A program made the position numbers and the translations under genes. The notes under the pieces were generated by a model. It was not told the origin of the DNA and searched no databases. It saw only the letters and a program-made list of their open reading frames with translations. From an uncultured Kiritimatiellota bacterium (lineage in GTDB: Bacteria > Verrucomicrobiota > Kiritimatiellia > RFP12 > DVOR01), in assembly GCA_944389945.1 (NCBI GenBank), contig CALXOF010000004.1, forward strand, positions 62,001 to 126,000: DNA of 64,000 bases, read 5' to 3'. How positions within the stretch are numbered: position 1 is the stretch's first letter; each line of letters begins with the position of its first letter. Below, piece by piece: positions 45,649-53,294 of this stretch.

Positions 45649-46356
45649 ATGGCCCTGACCCATCGCCTGCCCCGCCCCGCCTTCGGGGCTTTTTGCGCCC
45701 TCCTCGCGCTCGGTCTGCTGGCCGGGTGCGGGGGGAGCGGTCCCAACCTGCGCGCCCTGAACGCCCGTGAGGCGAAGATCGAGGTCTTCCCCACCGGCGA
45801 GGTGCGCGTCCTCGGCGAACGCATCGAGATGGGCGAACTCTCGGAGGTCGTCAAAAACTCCTCCACCCAGCCGCAGGACACCGTCCTCATCAAGTTGCAC
45901 GGCGATCCGGACAGCCCCGAGTTCGTCACGCTCCGCAAGTATGTGACCGACCAGATGTTCCGCGCGGGGCACTACAAGTTCCGCTTCTTCTCCACGCCGC
46001 AGGCCTCGGTCTCGACCTACGACCCGCGCACGGGCAAGACGCAGACCACCGTCTCGGATATGCCGGTGAAAATCTACTCCGGGAGCGAACTTCACGCCGA
46101 GGCCGACCGTCTGGCGGCCGAGCGCGAGGCCTACAAGGCCGGCACCTATGTCTCGGACGCGGCCGGACGCAAGGCCGTTGTCACGCAAGGGCGGCCGGAG
46201 GAACTGGAAATCGAAGGCGAGACGATGCAGGACGAGGCCGTCCCTGCCCCCCGGGCCCAGACGCCCCAGGCACAACGTGCCGCCGAGACCCCGGCCGAGA
46301 ACCTGTCGTTGCGCGAGCGCTACCTGCGCCAGCAACGTCAACTGCGGGGGAACTGA
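45649..46356 (+). CDS. lipoprotein with ExbD-like central region
   Basis: I cannot assign a known family. The 235-residue protein has a lipoprotein signal ending in LGLLAGC. A central region (VRVLGERIEMGELSEVV...DTVLIKLHGD...VTDQMFRAGHYKFRFF) resembles the periplasmic fold of ExbD/TolR, but lacks their membrane anchor. The C-terminal 50 residues are charged, with Ala/Pro/Gln-rich parts. It lies 49 bp after metY and 1 bp before murE, so an envelope role is a reasonable guess. Confidence 0.7.
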   Translation: MALTHRLPRPAFGAFCALLALGLLAGCGGSGPNLRALNAREAKIEVFPTGEVRVLGERIEMGELSEVVKNSSTQPQDTVLIKLHGDPDSPEFVTLRKYVTDQMFRAGHYKFRFFSTPQASVSTYDPRTGKTQTTVSDMPVKIYSGSELHAEADRLAAEREAYKAGTYVSDAAGRKAVVTQGRPEELEIEGETMQDEAVPAPRAQTPQAQRAAETPAENLSLRERYLRQQRQLRGN

Positions 46357-46357
46357 G

Positions 46358-47698
46358 ATGCCGTGCTACACAGACGTGACGTGTGATTCGCGCCGGGTTG
46401 TCCCCGGCGCCCTTTTTGTCGCCATCCCCGGCACCCACGACGATGGCTCGCGTTACATCGCCGAGGCCCGCGCCAAGGGCGCCGCCGCCGTGATGGGCAC
46501 CGGCCCGGATTGTGACCTGCACGTGGACGACCCACGCGTCGCCTTCGCCGAGGCCTGCGCCGACCACTTTGGCCGCCCCAGCGAACGCCTCCTGCTCTGC
46601 GGCGTCACCGGCACCAACGGCAAGACCACCACCGCCTGGCTCCTGCGCGATATGCTCGCCCAGGGCGGTCTCCTGCCCGGCCTCCTCACCACCGTGGCCG
46701 AGCAATGGCCGGGTCACGACGCGCCCGCCGACCGCACCACACCCGACGCCCGCGCGCTTCAGGCCGACCTTGCCGCGATGGTGGACGCAAGGTGCCGCGC
46801 CGCCGTGATGGAGGTCTCCAGCCACGCCATCGACCAGGCGCGCGTCGGCGCCTGCCGCTTCGCGCTCACGGCCTTCACCAACCTGACGCAGGACCACCTG
46901 GACTACCACAAGACGATGGAGGCCTATTTCGCCGTCAAGGCGCGCCTCTTCACAGAGCACCCCGAGGCCCTTGCCGTCGTCAACGCCGACGACCCCTATG
47001 GCCGCCGCCTCTTAGACCTGCTCGCGGGGCGCTCCAACGTCTTCCCCTACGCCGCCTCCGCGGCCAAGGCCGCCTTCACGCCCGCCGGCACCGAGGCCGA
47101 GGTGACCCTGGGTGGCCGCCGCGTCGCCTTCCGCACCGCCCTCTGCGGACGTTACAACCTGGCCAACATCCTCTGCGCCGCCACGGCCGCGCAGGCCCTC
47201 GGCGTCAGCGTCGACGCCATCCTGGTGGCCATCTCCGCGGCCAAGCCCCGCTGGGGGCGGCTGGAACCCGTGGCCCCGCACGTCTTCGTGGACTACGCCC
47301 ATACCGACGACGCCCTCGCCAACGTCCTCTCCACCCTGCGCGCCCTCACCAAAGGCCGCATCCTCTGCGTCTTCGGGTGCGGCGGCGACCGCGACCGCGC
47401 CAAGCGCCCCAAGATGGCCGCCGCCGTCGACCGTTGGGCGGACGTCCCCATCGTCACCTCCGACAATCCCCGCACCGAGGACCCCGCCGCCATCATCGCC
47501 GACATCCTGCCAGGCTTCCGCGACCACACCCCCATCGTCGAACCCGACCGCCGCGCGGCCATCCGCCGCGCCCTCGCCCTCCGCGGCGAAGACGACGTGG
47601 TGCTCATCGCCGGTAAAGGCCACGAGACCTACCAAGAAATCAACGGCGTCCGCCACCCCTTCTCCGACGCGGAAGAAGTCCGCAAAGCCCTGGCGTAA
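46358..47698 (+). CDS. murE: UDP-MurNAc-tripeptide synthetase (DAP-adding)
   Basis: MurE adds meso-diaminopimelate to UDP-MurNAc-Ala-Glu in peptidoglycan synthesis. The 446-residue protein has the ATP loop GVTGTNGKTTTAW, the middle-domain block MEVSSHAIDQARV, VFVDYAHTDDAL, and DNPRTEDP, whose DNPR motif is the known marker of DAP specificity. The short N-terminal domain (first about 80 residues) explains its slightly small size. It fits with dapA and dapB in this window. No other mur genes are adjacent, which is unusual. Confidence 0.92.
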   Translation: MPCYTDVTCDSRRVVPGALFVAIPGTHDDGSRYIAEARAKGAAAVMGTGPDCDLHVDDPRVAFAEACADHFGRPSERLLLCGVTGTNGKTTTAWLLRDMLAQGGLLPGLLTTVAEQWPGHDAPADRTTPDARALQADLAAMVDARCRAAVMEVSSHAIDQARVGACRFALTAFTNLTQDHLDYHKTMEAYFAVKARLFTEHPEALAVVNADDPYGRRLLDLLAGRSNVFPYAASAAKAAFTPAGTEAEVTLGGRRVAFRTALCGRYNLANILCAATAAQALGVSVDAILVAISAAKPRWGRLEPVAPHVFVDYAHTDDALANVLSTLRALTKGRILCVFGCGGDRDRAKRPKMAAAVDRWADVPIVTSDNPRTEDPAAIIADILPGFRDHTPIVEPDRRAAIRRALALRGEDDVVLIAGKGHETYQEINGVRHPFSDAEEVRKALA

Positions 47699-47711
47699 GC
47701 CCCAGTCTAAA

Positions 47712-47818
47712 GAACCGCAAAGACGCAATGGAGTCGCGAAACGCCCGGGCTCCATCGGTCGCTCTGCGGCTTCGCCGCTGACCGCGCCCGCCGTCCTCCG
47801 TTTCGCGCCTTGTCGGTT
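47712..47818 (+). repeat. ACCGCAAAGACGC hairpin element, copy after murE
   Basis: It begins GAACCGCAAAGACGC. CGCGAAACG (47735-47743) pairs with CGTTTCGCG (47799-47807), enclosing CGGTC/GACCG and GCGGC-ttc-GCCGC stems. It is about 90 per cent identical to 59995-60103, with a 46-bp core fully identical. Confidence 0.85.
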
Positions 47819-47830
47819 TTCCAGGCCTTC

Positions 47831-47903
47831 ACCCGTCACCCCGCAGGGGCGTTCCGTTCTCCGTTCTCTGTTCTCCGTTCTCTGGGGCGGCGACCGCCGC
47901 CCC
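47831..47903 (+). repeat. two-hairpin GTTCTC element, copy after murE
   Basis: ACCCGTC, hairpin CCCC-gca-GGGG, a GTTCCGTTCTCCGTTCTCTG tract and hairpin GGGGCGGCG/CGCCGCCCC. It is joined directly to the preceding hairpin element and reaches the stop of the convergent ABC permease gene. Confidence 0.75.
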
Positions 47904-47907
47904 TCCC

Positions 47908-49149
47908 TCAACGGTCTTCATCGGTGACGGAGGTGAGGGTGGCGGCCAGGGAGCAGACCACGCACCAAGGCAGGGCCGCCAAGAGTAAAATACGTAACAG
48001 GGGACGAAGGCCGATGGCCTCGCCTTCCATCAGGCAACGGAGCGGGTCGAGCGTGACCAAATCGCGGAAAGGCCAGGCGACACAGGTGGAGATCCACGTG
48101 CTGACGCGCGACCACACGGACTTGATCTCGTCCAAGACAAAGGTCTCCGGGGAGAGCGCGGAGGCGGCGACGGCCAGCAACGCGAGGGTGCCCACGAAGA
48201 GCGTAACCGGCAAAGAGAAGGCGCACCCCAGCGCCATGCCAAGCGCCACGGCCATCGCCACCGTCACCAACAGCGTCAGGCAAAAGGCCGCCAGATTGAG
48301 GACCGGAGCCTGTCCCCCGGAGAGCAGGGAGACATCGGCGCGCTCGCGGTAAAGGACCGTGCCGGCCTCCTCCTTGTCCTCGCGGAGCAACGTGATGGAG
48401 ACCGGCTTGCCGGGTGCGACAAAGCCGTCCGGCAGGTCGACGGAAAAGCCTTGGTCGCGGAGCCGTTCCGGGCGTAACGTGACCGTCTGCCCATCACACT
48501 CGGCTACCACGGCTAGCCGAATGGCCTGGCGGGCCCCGAGGAAAGGTCGGCCGGACAGGCGGAAGGTCACGGGCCCCGCGTGCGCGACAGGCGGGAAGAC
48601 GTAGGTTCTGGTCTGCCCCGGATTCAACGGTACGGGACGCTTCTCCAAGGCCTCGCGGGTGGCACGCAGAAGGCGTTCCTCAGAGGCGCCCTCCGGAGTC
48701 GTACCCGCCTCTTGAAGATGGTCCAACCATGCCTGGGCCTGCGGGGTGAGGTCCGGCAGATTCTCCGGCGCCACGACCGTGCGTCCCTCGGGGAAGGGAC
48801 GGAAGACGAGGAAGAGGCCCATCGCGAAGACGGCGGCAGCGAAGGGCGCGAGCGTGCCGAGGAAGCGCCCCCACCAGAGCGTCCAGCGGCGGATGGGCTT
48901 GGTGAAGGCCAAGGTCAGTCGGTGGCGGTCGCGGTCAAGCGCGTAGGCCGTTCCTCCGCACCAGAGGGCGGAGACAAGGAGCAGGCTCCACGCCAGGGAG
49001 ATGCCGAAGCCCGTACGCGTCAGCCCGGGGTCGTCCCATCCCGGCAAGGCGAGCAGGCAAAGCGCCAGCACGACCACGAGCGCGACCAGAAACGGCCCGC
49101 GCACGGCGCGCCGCCAACCCAGGGTCAACTCCGCCCACAGCGCCTTCAC
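47908..49149 (-). CDS. ABC transporter permease (ABC-2 type), second
   Basis: The 413-residue membrane protein has two hydrophobic segments near the N terminus, a third near LAPFAAAVFAMGLFLVF, a large extra-membrane domain of about 150 residues (about 125-275), and three or more C-terminal segments. This plan is common in ABC-2 permeases. The GTG at 49149 overlaps the stop of the ATPase gene (GTGA), which fixes the start. It is the last gene of the minus-strand operon. The substrate is unknown. Confidence 0.78.
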   Translation of the reverse strand: MKALWAELTLGWRRAVRGPFLVALVVVLALCLLALPGWDDPGLTRTGFGISLAWSLLLVSALWCGGTAYALDRDRHRLTLAFTKPIRRWTLWWGRFLGTLAPFAAAVFAMGLFLVFRPFPEGRTVVAPENLPDLTPQAQAWLDHLQEAGTTPEGASEERLLRATREALEKRPVPLNPGQTRTYVFPPVAHAGPVTFRLSGRPFLGARQAIRLAVVAECDGQTVTLRPERLRDQGFSVDLPDGFVAPGKPVSITLLREDKEEAGTVLYRERADVSLLSGGQAPVLNLAAFCLTLLVTVAMAVALGMALGCAFSLPVTLFVGTLALLAVAASALSPETFVLDEIKSVWSRVSTWISTCVAWPFRDLVTLDPLRCLMEGEAIGLRPLLRILLLAALPWCVVCSLAATLTSVTDEDR

Positions 49150-49931
49150 GCCTGCGTTCCCCCGAGCCAAGGCAACCCGCCGGCGGCCTCCAACGGCGAG
49201 ACGCGTTCCGTCCGGTCGACGGTCTCGAGGAAGAAGGCCTCGAGGGACTCCTTGAGGTCGCGGATACGTCCCTGCGCGCGGCATTCCCCGCGATCCAGAA
49301 TCAAGATGCGGTCGCAGCAGTCCTGGACGTCCGGGAGCAGGTGGGAACTCATCAGAACGGCGATGCCGCGGGCCTTGAGTCCCAGAATCAAGTCCTTGAC
49401 CTCGCGCGTGCCGATGGGGTCCAGACCGGAGGTCGGCTCATCGAGCACCAACAGCTGCGGCGCGTTGAGGAGCGCCTGCGCCAACCCCACGCGGCGAGTC
49501 ATGCCCTTGGAGAAGGTGCCCACGCGACGGTCGGCCACATGGTCCACCCCGGCCAGGCGCAACAGATCCTCCACGCGGTCATGGAGCATCTTGCCGCCCA
49601 GTCCGAAGAGGCGTCCATAATAACGCAGGGTCTCGCGCGGGGTGAGGAAGGGGTGGAGATAGGTGATTTCGGGGAGGTAACCGACCGCGGCATGGGCGCG
49701 CTTGGAGGTCGGCGGCTCGCCAAAGACGCGGATGTCGCCCCCGTCGCGGCGGAGCAGGCCGAGGAGCATTTTGATGGTCGTGCTCTTGCCGGAACCGTTC
49801 GGGCCGAGCAAGCCAAAGACCTCGCCCGCGCCAACGGTGAAGGAGAGTCCTTTGACGGCCTCCACGGTGGGCCGGCCCCAGAAATCGCGGAAGGTTTTGC
49901 GGACCCCATCCAAGACCAACGGTTCGCTCAT
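49146..49931 (-). CDS. ABC transporter ATP-binding protein
   Basis: The 261-residue ATPase powers the two flanking permeases. Walker A is GPNGSGKST, the signature is the variant FSKGMTRRVGLAQAL instead of LSGGQ, and Walker B is LLVLDEPTSGLDP followed by the switch His in SSHLL. The sequence is of the type found with ABC-2 exporters. Start and stop both overlap the permease genes by 4 bp. Confidence 0.93.
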   Translation of the reverse strand: MSEPLVLDGVRKTFRDFWGRPTVEAVKGLSFTVGAGEVFGLLGPNGSGKSTTIKMLLGLLRRDGGDIRVFGEPPTSKRAHAAVGYLPEITYLHPFLTPRETLRYYGRLFGLGGKMLHDRVEDLLRLAGVDHVADRRVGTFSKGMTRRVGLAQALLNAPQLLVLDEPTSGLDPIGTREVKDLILGLKARGIAVLMSSHLLPDVQDCCDRILILDRGECRAQGRIRDLKESLEAFFLETVDRTERVSPLEAAGGLPWLGGTQA

Positions 49932-50791
49932 AATGTCTCCTTCGCGTCCAACAGGCCCATGCCGCACCACAGCAGGAAGGCCGTCACAAAAAAGGCCTGC
50001 GGCGCCAACAACAGCAAGGTCCGCGCGGGGACTGTCCCGCCTCCCGCCAACGGATCAAGCGGCAGATAGGCCGCACCGCCGAGATAGGCCAACGCCAGGG
50101 CCAATGTCGCTAGCGTGACACCGGCCGTCAGCCCCGGCGGGCACCGTACGCCCAACGCCAGGGCCAGGGCCGCCACCTGGGCCAAGAGCATCGCCACCGC
50201 GACAAGCGCCGTCAGGTCGCCCCAATGCACGACCGGCGCAAAAGGTACCAACACCCACAGTGCGACCGGCAACAGCAGGCTCCCGGAGAGGGCAAAGCGG
50301 CCATTGCGAACCCGGTTGTTCAACGCCGCCAAGATCAGCGCGCCGACGGCGACGCCCACGGCCAGAAAGATTGCGCCCACGTCCGCATAACTCCCCCCGG
50401 CATGATAGCGCGGGGAATAGGCCTCGGCCAACAGCGTCGCGGCCCCCTGCGTAAGCAGATAGACCCCCAACGCCAGCGCCGTGCCCAACGCGTTGCCGCA
50501 GAACCAGAGGCCCCGTGACAGCGGCTTCACCAGGGCAATGGCGGACGTTCCATCGCGCAACGCCCGATGGAGGCGACCCGCCCCGCCGATGGCGAGCAAT
50601 GTGCCGAAGAGCAACGCCGTGGAGAGCCCACAGTCGCGCGCCAGACGTCCATCCTCGGAGAACCGTTGGAACTGGAAGAGCGGAAGCAAGAGCGTGCCGA
50701 CGGCGGAGGCCAATGTGAGCAGGAGCGTTGCCGGATGTCCCAGCACCTCCACAGCGGAGAACCATGCGATAGCCCACAGCTTCCGAAGCAT
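49928..50791 (-). CDS. ABC transporter permease, first
   Basis: The 287-residue protein is strongly hydrophobic with about six membrane segments and no large soluble domain. It fits an ABC-2-type permease by context rather than by a motif I can name. It starts 1 bp after the phosphorylase stop and overlaps the ATPase start by 4 bp, so it belongs to the same operon. Confidence 0.75.
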   Translation of the reverse strand: MLRKLWAIAWFSAVEVLGHPATLLLTLASAVGTLLLPLFQFQRFSEDGRLARDCGLSTALLFGTLLAIGGAGRLHRALRDGTSAIALVKPLSRGLWFCGNALGTALALGVYLLTQGAATLLAEAYSPRYHAGGSYADVGAIFLAVGVAVGALILAALNNRVRNGRFALSGSLLLPVALWVLVPFAPVVHWGDLTALVAVAMLLAQVAALALALGVRCPPGLTAGVTLATLALALAYLGGAAYLPLDPLAGGGTVPARTLLLLAPQAFFVTAFLLWCGMGLLDAKETL

Positions 50792-50792
50792 C

Positions 50793-51590
50793 TCAGTCCA
50801 ACCCCCGCAGGAAGGCCGTCACCACCGCCGCCATGCGCGGCTTGGCGGCCTCGCTCGCCGCGAGCACCTCCTCATGGCGCAACGGCGTGGGGCTGAGCCC
50901 CGCGGCGGGGTTCGTGACGCAACTGAGCGCGACCACGCGCAGACCCGCCGCGTGCGCCACGACGGCTTCCGGCACCGTGCTCATGCCCACTGCGTCGCCG
51001 CCGAGCATCCGCAACGCCCGCACCTCCGCCGGCGTCTCGTAGGAGGGGCCGACGGAAAAGGCGTAGACGCCGCGGCGCACCCCCTCGCCGCTCCGCACCA
51101 AGAGGTCGGTGAGCGCGGGGTCGTAGACGTGCGACAGATCGGGGAAACGCGGCCCCCACTCGGGGCGATGCGGCCCGCGCAGGGGATTGACACCGGTCAA
51201 GTTCAGATGGTCGGTCACGGCCATGAGCGTGCCGGGGGCGAAGTCGGGGTTCAAGCCGCCCGCGGCGTTGGTGAGGAGTACGATGGGCGCGCCGAGGCAC
51301 CGCAGGAGTTCCACGGGATAGACCACTTGGTCCAGGTCGCACCCTTCATAGTAATGGCGCCGTCCGCTGAAGGCCGCCACCTGTTTGCCTCCCAACGTCA
51401 AGAGCAGGAGTTCGCCGTGGTGCCCCGCCACCGTGCTGGCACCAAAACCTTCGAGCGCCGCGTAGGGCACCCGCGCGTGCACGGCCTCGGGCTTGAGCAC
51501 ATCGCCCCAACCCGACCCCAAGACCAGGCCGCAGGCAATCGGCGCCTCGCGGAAGGCCTCAGGCAATCCCTGCGCCACGGACTCAAGCAT
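50793..51590 (-). CDS. punA: purine nucleoside phosphorylase, trimeric type
   Basis: It splits purine nucleosides with phosphate for salvage. The 265-residue product has GLVLGSGWGD, the phosphate-site AGHHGELLLL, the family block VLLTNAAGGLNPDFAPGTLM, and GPSYETPAE with GMSTVPE. These mark the low-molecular-mass trimeric class (inosine/guanosine) rather than hexameric DeoD. The start overlaps the L,D-transpeptidase stop by 8 bp. Confidence 0.94.
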   Translation of the reverse strand: MLESVAQGLPEAFREAPIACGLVLGSGWGDVLKPEAVHARVPYAALEGFGASTVAGHHGELLLLTLGGKQVAAFSGRRHYYEGCDLDQVVYPVELLRCLGAPIVLLTNAAGGLNPDFAPGTLMAVTDHLNLTGVNPLRGPHRPEWGPRFPDLSHVYDPALTDLLVRSGEGVRRGVYAFSVGPSYETPAEVRALRMLGGDAVGMSTVPEAVVAHAAGLRVVALSCVTNPAAGLSPTPLRHEEVLAASEAAKPRMAAVVTAFLRGLD

Positions 51591-52866
51591 CAGCCGCCTC
51601 GCTTCCCGCGGGGGCAGTCTGCGCGGCAGGCGCCGCGGGCGCGGGCTCGCCGTCGGGAGTCAAACGTTCGGGCAGGGTACGCAGAATCTTCACGGGCATG
51701 CCCGTGCGCACCAACTCGAAGAGTTTCTCGGCATTCCAGTTCGTCAGACGGAAACAGCCCAACGACTCCGGCCGCCCCACGGTGTTCGGACGCGGCGAGC
51801 CATGAATGCCGTAGCCCGGAATCGACAGGCCAATCCAGCGGCTGCCCACGGGGTTGCGCGGACCGGCGGGCACCACCATCTTGCCCACGCTAGGGTCCTG
51901 GCCGTAGTTCACGGGGTCGTAGGTGTAGTTCGGCGCGGGGGCCATGTTGCGGATGGTCACCTCGCCCACCTCGGGCAGACGCGCCTTGTTGCGCGCGATG
52001 GAGCACGGGAAACGCAGACGCATCACGCCGTTGGCATCGTAACCCGCCAGGACGCAATCGTCCAACGCGATGACCAAGGTCGCGGGACGTTCCAGCGCCG
52101 CCATGCGCACGTTGGGCACAGTCAGCGTCACCCCCGCGGCGAGGTCGTCCGGCCAATTGACGATGCCGGGATTCAGATTACGCAACGTGCGCTCGGAGGT
52201 GTGGAACCGCTCCGCCACGCACGCGCCCAACGTATCGTAGCCCATCAAGGGCAGACGGGCGCGCTCGGCCCACGTACTGGGCATCGGCCCCGTGACGAGC
52301 GCCTCGTCCTCCGCCGTCAGCGTGTAGCGCATCAGCGGCTCGGGCATCTTCGCCAGCTGGACATAGAGATCCACGTCCACCCACTGGGTCTGACGCGCCC
52401 CTTGCGACGCCTGAAAGGCCCGCATGGCCTTGCGCGAACCCTCGCCCCACACGCCATCAATCACGCCGCACGAGAAGTTGTGACGGTCCAGGAAAATCTG
52501 GAGCATCAGCGTCTCCGTGGCAAAGCCCTTTGGCGGGGTCAGCACATGGCCGCAGTTCGGACGCGGGTCGACCTCTTCCGCCACGGGCGCCGGGGCCGCC
52601 GGAGCTTCAACAGGCGCGGCCGCCGCGGGTTGTGCCGGGGTTGCGGGTGTGGCAGAAGCCGGTTGCGATTCCGGTGGCTGAGGCGCGGTCGGCGCAGGAG
52701 TCTCCACCACCGCGGGCGCGGCCGGTTGCGCGGCCTCTTCCTCCGGCACTTCCTCGATGACAATCTTGAACGGAGCCTCCTCTTCCGGGGGCATCGCGGG
52801 GGCGGCCTCCTGCGCCACGCACCACGCGCACGCCAAAGCCGCCACGGTTCCAATAAGTCGCTTCAT
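51583..52866 (-). CDS. L,D-transpeptidase (YkuD) with peptidoglycan-binding domain
   Basis: This exported enzyme would form 3-3 crosslinks or attach proteins to peptidoglycan. The 427-residue protein has a signal peptide (MKRLIGTVAALACAWCVA), a Pro/Ala/Glu-rich linker (about 20-100), a peptidoglycan-binding region (DRHNFSCGVIDGVWGEGSRK) and a YkuD domain. The active-site motif is HGSPRPNTVGRPESLGCFRL, with Cys371. The usual SHGC reads SLGC, so the His next to the catalytic Cys motif is missing. A LysM-like segment may lie between the two domains. First gene of the operon. Confidence 0.87.
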   Translation of the reverse strand: MKRLIGTVAALACAWCVAQEAAPAMPPEEEAPFKIVIEEVPEEEAAQPAAPAVVETPAPTAPQPPESQPASATPATPAQPAAAAPVEAPAAPAPVAEEVDPRPNCGHVLTPPKGFATETLMLQIFLDRHNFSCGVIDGVWGEGSRKAMRAFQASQGARQTQWVDVDLYVQLAKMPEPLMRYTLTAEDEALVTGPMPSTWAERARLPLMGYDTLGACVAERFHTSERTLRNLNPGIVNWPDDLAAGVTLTVPNVRMAALERPATLVIALDDCVLAGYDANGVMRLRFPCSIARNKARLPEVGEVTIRNMAPAPNYTYDPVNYGQDPSVGKMVVPAGPRNPVGSRWIGLSIPGYGIHGSPRPNTVGRPESLGCFRLTNWNAEKLFELVRTGMPVKILRTLPERLTPDGEPAPAAPAAQTAPAGSEAADA

Positions 52867-52888
52867 GTCTGCAAATCCTCTCTTTCCC

Positions 52889-52897
52889 CATACTGTA
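52889..52897 (-). promoter_or_regulatory. extended -10 promoter of the L,D-transpeptidase operon
   Basis: The minus strand shows TGG plus TACAGT about 22 bp before the ATG, with AGAGGA as ribosome site 9 nt upstream. Confidence 0.4.
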
Positions 52898-53049
52898 CCA
52901 AAACGCACCCATTCCTGCTTTCCAAAAAGTATTTCCGGGGAAAAGTGCAGACTTTCCTCTCCATGCCCATGCGCCGCGCCTTTGCTGCCCCCAAGCAATC
53001 TCACTGCCCAGACAGGGGTGCGCCAACCACCTTGGTAAGGGTGCGAATC

Positions 53050-53175
53050 CGACCCTTATAGTGGTCCGGGTCGAGACCCTATAGTGGTCGGAAGCGAGAC
53101 CCTATAGTGGTCCGAGGTCAACCACTATAGTGGTCCAGGGCGACCCCTATAAGGGGCCACGGAGAGACCTTTAGG
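53050..53175. repeat. CTATAG palindrome array IV, 23-bp period
   Basis: Cores fall at about 53056, 53079, 53102 and 53125 (23-bp steps), then 53147 and 53169 (22-bp steps, more degenerate). Units include GACCCTATAGTGGTC and ACCACTATAGTGGT. The array lies between the transpeptidase promoter and the terminator of the next minus-strand gene. The rest of 52867-53294 holds no gene. Confidence 0.87.
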
Positions 53176-53248
53176 AGTTGGGAAAGTCCCGTCAAGGAAT
53201 CCACAGGAAAAGGAACGGAAGGACGATTCGTCATGCCCCGGGGGGAAC

Positions 53249-53282
53249 AAAAAAGCGCCCCCGGTGGGGGGCGCCTTTTGAG
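53249..53282 (-). terminator. intrinsic terminator after the HzsA-like/SUMF1 gene
   Basis: Read on the minus strand, AAAAGGCGCCCCCC, short loop, GGGGGCGCTTTTTT follows the stop at 53295. The T-run favours the minus direction. Confidence 0.85.
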
Positions 53283-53294
53283 GTTGGATGCCGC

